DNA of 38,220 nt from an uncultured Haliea sp. (GTDB lineage Bacteria; Pseudomonadota; Gammaproteobacteria; Pseudomonadales; Halieaceae). The stretch is from assembly GCA_913061115.1 (NCBI GenBank), contig CAJXTK010000011.1, positions 1 through 38,220 of the forward strand. The letters are read 5' to 3'. The translations under genes were made by a program, and so were the position numbers. Positions 33,829 through 38,220 of this stretch are shown one piece after another; position 1 is the stretch's first letter, and every line of letters begins with the position of its first letter. A model generated the notes under the pieces. It was not told where the DNA came from, ran no database searches, and saw nothing but the letters and a program-made list of their open reading frames with translations.

Positions 33829-35109
33829 ATGGAGATCATTGCCGAATATGGCAGTCTATTTCTAATTTTGGCCTGCTTGTTTGGCTTCTTCATGGCCTGG
33901 GGAATCGGCGCTAACGATGTTGCCAATGCCATGGGCACATCCGTCGGCGCCAAGGCGCTGACGCTGAAGCAAGCGATTTTTGTCGCGATGATCTTTGAGT
34001 TTCTTGGCGCCTATCTCGCGGGCGGCGAAGTCACCGCCACCATTCGCAAAGGCATTATTGATCCCGATGTCATGAGCGCCGAGCCGCAGCTAATGATATA
34101 CGGCATGCTCTCTGCGCTCCTCGCGGCAGGCACCTGGCTAATGATTGCCAGCGTCAATGGCTGGCCTGTCTCCACGACCCACTCCATTGTGGGCGCAATC
34201 GTCGGCTTCGCAGCCGTCGGAATCTCGGTTGATGCGGTGCATTGGGGCAAGGTGGGCACCATTGTCGCCAGCTGGGTGGTCTCTCCCGTGCTGGCAGGTA
34301 CCATTTCCTTCGGCCTATTTATCAGCGTCAAATCGATTATTCTCGACTCAGAAGACCCGTTTCATCGTGCCAAAAAATACATTCCCATTTATATGTGGAT
34401 GGTCGGCTTCATGATATCGATGGTCACACTTCTCAAGGGCCTCAAACATGTGGACCTAGATCTCGATCTAGGTCTCGGTAGCGACTTCGCTAACGCTATA
34501 CCCATTTCGTTTGGCATAGGCCTGCTGGTGGCGGCTCTTGGCATGATCCTGATGCGCGGGATTAAAGATGTATCGGATGATACGAATCGCTTTGCCTCGG
34601 TAGAGCGGGTTTTTGGCGTGTTGATGGTTTTCACCGCCTGTGCCATGGCTTTTGCACACGGCTCTAACGATGTCGCCAATGCAGTGGGCCCCTTAGCCGC
34701 GATTGCCAGCACCGTGCAGTCCGGCGGAGAGATTGTGGCCAAATCAGCGGTGCCCTGGTGGATATTGATGGTGGGGGCACTGGGTATTGTGTTGGGCTTG
34801 GCCACCTACGGTTGGCGCGTCATTCTCACTGTGGGGAGCAAAATCACCGAGCTGACTCCCAGCAGGGGTTTTGCGGCTGAGCTGGGCGCTTCTGCCACCG
34901 TGGTCATCGCATCGGGCACAGGCCTTCCCATTTCAACTACACACACGCTCGTCGGTGCCGTGCTGGGTGTGGGTTTTGCTCGCGGTATTGGCGCGCTTAA
35001 CTTGCGCGTGATCGGCACTATATTTGTCTCCTGGTTAGTCACCCTGCCCGCGGGCGCTGGCCTTGCCATCCTCTTCTTCTTTTTATTCAAGTGGATCTTT
35101 GGTGCCTAA
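33829..35109 (+). CDS. pit: inorganic phosphate transporter, PiT family
   Basis: Inner-membrane, cation-coupled low-affinity phosphate (or metal-phosphate) carrier of 426 residues with about ten hydrophobic segments. The two inverted PiT signature motifs are clear: GANDVANAMGTSVGAKALT (27-45) and AHGSNDVANAVGPLAAI (about 274-290). Each is followed by a GWPVSTTHSIVGAIVG- or GLPISTTHTLVGAVLG-type segment. The loop with acidic repeats VDLDLDLGLGSD (about 205-216) is cytosolic or periplasmic and specific to this protein. AAGGAG overlaps the end of the DUF47 gene (33818-33823). The order matches Pseudomonas PA5208–PA5207–PA5206. Confidence 0.94.
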   Translation: MEIIAEYGSLFLILACLFGFFMAWGIGANDVANAMGTSVGAKALTLKQAIFVAMIFEFLGAYLAGGEVTATIRKGIIDPDVMSAEPQLMIYGMLSALLAAGTWLMIASVNGWPVSTTHSIVGAIVGFAAVGISVDAVHWGKVGTIVASWVVSPVLAGTISFGLFISVKSIILDSEDPFHRAKKYIPIYMWMVGFMISMVTLLKGLKHVDLDLDLGLGSDFANAIPISFGIGLLVAALGMILMRGIKDVSDDTNRFASVERVFGVLMVFTACAMAFAHGSNDVANAVGPLAAIASTVQSGGEIVAKSAVPWWILMVGALGIVLGLATYGWRVILTVGSKITELTPSRGFAAELGASATVVIASGTGLPISTTHTLVGAVLGVGFARGIGALNLRVIGTIFVSWLVTLPAGAGLAILFFFLFKWIFGA

Positions 35110-35119
35110 GGTAGGCACC
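35101..35119 (+). terminator. hairpin at the end of pit
   Basis: GGTGCCT (35101-35107) and AGGCACC (35113-35119) form a perfect 7-bp stem with a 5-base loop that includes the pit stop codon. No U-run follows, so it is probably not a complete intrinsic terminator. Confidence 0.35.
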
Positions 35120-35198
35120 CACTTGGCGGCAGGCGTTCGATTGTCTAGACTGGCCTCAGAGCCCACCCGCCTTCACAGCACCGAGAGGTCGCACCTCA

Positions 35199-36350
35199 AT
35201 GTCCACAACCCACAAACAGATCTATAGCCAGCTGCGGCAACTGATAGAAACCCCGTCCGTCAGCTCCACAGATGCGCGCTGGGATCAGGGCAATCGTGCG
35301 GTAATCGACTTGCTGGCCAGCTGGTTGAGCGATCTGGGATTTGAGGTTGAGATACAGGCGGTAACCGCCAACGGTGACAAAGCAAACCTGATCGCCACTT
35401 TGGGCAGAGGCCCGGGCGGCCTAGTGCTCGCTGGGCACACAGACACGGTACCGTTTGACGAAGGTCGCTGGAAAAGCAATCCATTAAAGCTGTCTGAACG
35501 CGACAACCGGCTTTACGGTCTCGGCAGTACCGACATGAAAGGGTTTTTCCCCTTGGCCATCGCGGCCGCCAGTGCTTTTAGTGCAGACTCGCTCAAACAA
35601 CCGTTGATTCTGCTGGCAACCGCCGACGAAGAAAGCTCAATGAACGGTGCACGTCAGTTGGCCGCAGCAGGACGCCCCAAAGCCCGTGCGGCGATCATTG
35701 GGGAGCCCACATCGCTGGTTCCGGTGCGCATGCATAAAGGCATTATGATGGAGGCGGTGCGGGTCACCGGACAAGCCGGCCACTCGTCTGACCCGGCGCT
35801 GGGCAACAGCGCACTGGAGGGCATGCATGCGGTGATGGGGGATTTGATTGCCTACCGCAAAGAACTCGGTGTGCGCTACCACCATGAATTTTTTAACATT
35901 GCGGTGCCCACCCTCAATCTAGGGTGCATCCACGGTGGCGACAGCCCCAATCGTATTTGCGGCAAGACCGAACTGCATTTTGATCTGCGCATGACGCCCG
36001 GGGAAGACAACGCCACCGTGCGCGCAGAAATCGAGCAGCGTATGCATGTTCTGGCGCAGCAACACCGTCTCGAGATCGATCTGCGCTCGCTGATTACCCC
36101 TATCGAACCTTTTGAGCAGGCCGCAGACAGCGAACTGGTGCAGCTGGCGGAAACGCTGACCGGCCACAGTGCGGAGGCGGTCGCATTCGCCACTGAGGCG
36201 CCCTTTTTACAGCAGCTGGGCATGGAAACCATTGTGATGGGGCCAGGTTCAATAGACCGCGCCCACCAACCCGATGAATACCTAGAGCTGGATCAGATTC
36301 AGCCGTGCATCGCACTACTGCAGCAATGCATCCGCCACTACTGCCTCTGA
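35199..36350 (+). CDS. argE: acetylornithine deacetylase
   Basis: Arginine pathway enzyme: N2-acetyl-L-ornithine to ornithine and acetate. The M20 metallopeptidase of 383 residues has the di-zinc ligands in order. They are H80 in LVLAGHTDTVPFD (76-88), D112 in GLGSTDMKGFF (107-117) and the glutamates 144-145 in ATADEESSMNGAR. IGEPTSLVPVRMHKG and a C-terminal FATEAPFLQQLG/VMGPGSIDRAHQPDEY follow, the latter diagnostic for ArgE over DapE. A purine-rich GAGAGG lies ten bases before the ATG. It stands between pit and argA, as in Pseudomonas. Confidence 0.95.
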   Translation: MSTTHKQIYSQLRQLIETPSVSSTDARWDQGNRAVIDLLASWLSDLGFEVEIQAVTANGDKANLIATLGRGPGGLVLAGHTDTVPFDEGRWKSNPLKLSERDNRLYGLGSTDMKGFFPLAIAAASAFSADSLKQPLILLATADEESSMNGARQLAAAGRPKARAAIIGEPTSLVPVRMHKGIMMEAVRVTGQAGHSSDPALGNSALEGMHAVMGDLIAYRKELGVRYHHEFFNIAVPTLNLGCIHGGDSPNRICGKTELHFDLRMTPGEDNATVRAEIEQRMHVLAQQHRLEIDLRSLITPIEPFEQAADSELVQLAETLTGHSAEAVAFATEAPFLQQLGMETIVMGPGSIDRAHQPDEYLELDQIQPCIALLQQCIRHYCL

Positions 36351-36436
36351 ACACTGTGCAATATTGCCATTAGGTAATCAGTGCGCCCTTCGGTATCCTT
36401 AATAACTTTCTATTTATCAATAGCTTGGATGATGAC

Positions 36437-37741
36437 GTGACAACTTCGGCGCAGGAGCATATCCGCTGGTTGAGAAATACTGCACCCTACATCAACGCAC
36501 ACCGGGGTAAGACCTTTGTGCTGATGCTGGGGGGCGCGGTGGCGCAGCATGAAAACTTTCCCAACATCATTCACGACATCGCTCTGCTGAATAGTCTTGG
36601 TGTGCGTCTTGTACTGATTCACGGCTCGCGGCTGCAGGTTGACCAGCGCCTGACGCGTGCAGGACTAGACAGTACGTTCCACGAAGGCCTGCGCATCACC
36701 GACAACGCAACGATGGAACACGTTAAAGATGCCGCTGGCTCGTTGCGTGCGCAAATCGAGGCTCTGTTATCCATGGGTTTGCCCAACTCCCCCATGCAGG
36801 GGTCACGCATGCGCGTGTGCTCCGGTAATTATGTCACGGCCCAGCCCATAGGCGTCGTCGATGGCATCGACTTTCATCACACCGGGAGTGTGCGCCGCGT
36901 GGACGCCCGTGGGATAAACCAACAGCTGGCAGCGGGCTCCATCGTGCTGCTGTCGCCGTTGGGCTATTCTCCCACCGGCGAAATATTCAATCTGGCGCTG
37001 GAAGACGTTGCGGTGCAATGCGCGGCCGCCATTGGCGCCGACAAACTGGTGCTGTTTGGCGGCCCGGCCGGTGTGCTCAGCGATAACGACACCCTGATTC
37101 GTCAGTGCGCGGTGGGCGATATAGACACGCTCTCCGTCACCGATCCGCAGCAGGCCTCCTTGCTACGCAGCGCCAAAAAAGCCTGCCTTGCGCAAGTGGA
37201 ACGCTGCCATATTATTAGCTACGAAGACGACTGCGCCCTGTTACAGGAGCTGTTCACACACGATGGCTGCGGCACACTGGTGGCCAATGACGAGTACGAA
37301 TTGTCATGCGAAGCCAACATCGACGATGTCGGCGGCATACTGGAGCTGATCGAACCTCTGGAGCAACAGGGTGCACTGGTAAAACGCTCGCGAGAATTAT
37401 TGGAAACCGAAATCAGTCAGTTTCGCCTACTGGTGCGCGACGGCCGTATTATTGCCTGCGCAGCGCTCTACCCGTTTCCCGACGACCGCTGCGGAGAAAT
37501 TGCCTGCATCGTGTCGCATCCGGATTACCGGGGCGGCAAACGCGGGCAGCGATTGCTAAAAACACTGGAGCAGGAAGCCCGCAGCCAAGGTTTGGATCGG
37601 GTGTTTGTGCTGACCACCCAGACAGCCCACTGGTTTGTCGAACAGGGTTTTGTCCAAGCCGATCAGGATGCACTGCCGGGCGCAAAACAATCGCTGTACA
37701 ACCTGCAGCGTAACTCAAAGGTGTTTGTTAAAAGCCTTTGA
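36437..37741 (+). CDS. argA: amino-acid N-acetyltransferase (N-acetylglutamate synthase)
   Basis: First arginine step: acetyl-CoA plus glutamate gives N-acetylglutamate. It has an N-terminal amino-acid-kinase-like domain (about 1-285) with FVLMLGGAVAQHENFPNIIH, LVLIHGSRLQVDQRL and SIVLLSPLGYSPTGEIFNLA. This domain binds the inhibitor arginine in known enzymes. A C-terminal GNAT domain (about 290-434) has IVSHPDYRGGKRGQRLLKTL as the acetyl-CoA loop. I chose GTG 36437 (434 aa) over TTG 36425 because it reproduces the length and start (...WLRNTAPYINAHRGKTFV) of Pseudomonas ArgA. No ARG box is evident in the 86 bases before it. Confidence 0.95.
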   Translation: MTTSAQEHIRWLRNTAPYINAHRGKTFVLMLGGAVAQHENFPNIIHDIALLNSLGVRLVLIHGSRLQVDQRLTRAGLDSTFHEGLRITDNATMEHVKDAAGSLRAQIEALLSMGLPNSPMQGSRMRVCSGNYVTAQPIGVVDGIDFHHTGSVRRVDARGINQQLAAGSIVLLSPLGYSPTGEIFNLALEDVAVQCAAAIGADKLVLFGGPAGVLSDNDTLIRQCAVGDIDTLSVTDPQQASLLRSAKKACLAQVERCHIISYEDDCALLQELFTHDGCGTLVANDEYELSCEANIDDVGGILELIEPLEQQGALVKRSRELLETEISQFRLLVRDGRIIACAALYPFPDDRCGEIACIVSHPDYRGGKRGQRLLKTLEQEARSQGLDRVFVLTTQTAHWFVEQGFVQADQDALPGAKQSLYNLQRNSKVFVKSL

Positions 37742-37780
37742 GTGCTCGGCGCGTGGGCCTTGCGGTGTGTTGTTACGGGA

Positions 37781-38181
37781 TTAGTCTGATCGCGCTCCGG
37801 CGGTATTTTGGCCCTGCGCGATTAACGTTTCTAGATCTTCGCGAACATCGGCAAGCTTGCCGCGCAAATGTCGGCTCTGACGCTCACTGCGCGCGTTCAG
37901 TACCTGTGCCGCCAGCTGGTAAATAGCGTCCATATTGTGCTCATAAATACGCTGATATTCCGGTGTCATGGTGTTATTTTTCGCGCTAACGGCCACCCTA
38001 ACGCGCTCCTGCCATCCGGGCTCGCGCGTCAATAAAATACCCAGCTCCGTGAGCCACTGCGCGCGTTCCTTTAACCACACCTGATCTGAGCGCAGCAATC
38101 GACGGCTACCGTCACGCACCCATTGCTTCTGGTCGTCGGACAGTTTGCCCAAATAATCCTGAAACGTGTCCCGTGTATTGT
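37781..38181 (-). CDS. DUF6279-like lipoprotein, 5' end cut off by the contig edge
   Basis: Helical, charged protein; 133 residues are visible and the frame stays open to the adapter at 38182. An internal TTG at 38152 is therefore not the real start. Visible family-like features are the YLGKLSDDQKQWVRDGSRRL region, the following basic helix with DQVWLKERAQWL, and MTPEYQRIYEHNMDAIYQLA with a closing RGKLADVREDLETL. These recall the C-terminal half of DUF6279 outer-membrane lipoproteins, whose role is unknown; the signal peptide and lipobox would lie outside the window. It converges on argA with a 39-base gap. Confidence 0.65.
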
Positions 38182-38220
38182 CTGTCTCTTATACACATCT
38201 CCGAGCCCACGAGACTAGGC
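38182..38220. other. Nextera/Tn5 sequencing adapter (synthetic)
   Basis: Reverse complement of the left-end adapter. 38182-38200 is the Tn5 mosaic end, 38201-38215 the Nextera read-2 adapter, and 38216-38220 (TAGGC) the first five bases of the same index as at the left end, read in the other direction. The genome ends at 38181. Confidence 0.97.

Overview
The window is one 38.2 kb contig from a gammaproteobacterium. Its proteins and gene neighbourhoods look like the Pseudomonas/Cellvibrio side of the class, but no rRNA or tRNA gene is present to place it more finely. The evidence is protein resemblance recalled from known families and three Pseudomonas-like gene strings: parE–cpdA–DUF1249–tolC; glnE–ilvE; and secretion ATPase–DUF47–pit–argE–argA. 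The first 48 and last 39 bases are synthetic Nextera/Tn5 adapter with index sequence, so only about 49–38181 is genomic.

Layout. 49–1393: the 3' end of an unknown gene, then a poorly coding, decayed stretch that holds the beginning of a ROK-type sugar kinase and a C-terminal surface-sorting tail. 1394–4018: a YghU-type glutathione transferase, a nitronate monooxygenase-like flavoprotein and a small potassium channel. 4000–8238 (minus): rdgC–mnmH–selD operon, where SelD is fused to an NADH-dehydrogenase-like flavoprotein; this is the tRNA selenouridine branch of selenium use. 8492–11207: an FAD oxidoreductase overlapped by a glyoxalase I-like gene, then a glutamine amidotransferase. 11310–14471: an octaheme cytochrome c with HEAT and TPR repeats, a YceI protein and a 34-residue lysine-rich protein. 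14600–18155 (minus): DUF1249–cpdA–parE–ykgJ-like. 18370–20427: tolC and a methyltransferase.

20446–23631 (minus) is a tightly overlapping trio: GT4 glycosyltransferase, class I methyltransferase, and an alpha/alpha-toroid protein with squalene-cyclase-like QW repeats but no cyclase catalytic motif. With the facing methyltransferase behind tolC it is the best candidate for an uncharacterised system. I infer that it builds and methylates a glycan or glycolipid. A terminator-like hairpin sits in the leader of this trio. 23792–27221 carries all four dTDP-L-rhamnose genes, split into two facing units: rmlA–rmlC on plus and rmlD–rmlB on minus. The latter lie at the tail of a long minus-strand run, secretion ATPase–glnE–ilvE–rmlD–rmlB. 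The rhamnose donor could feed the adjacent glycosyltransferase.

33136–37741 (plus) carries DUF47–pit (phosphate uptake) and argE–argA (arginine synthesis). The window ends in the 3' part of a DUF6279-like lipoprotein gene. I found no insertion sequence, prophage, CRISPR array, tRNA or rRNA.
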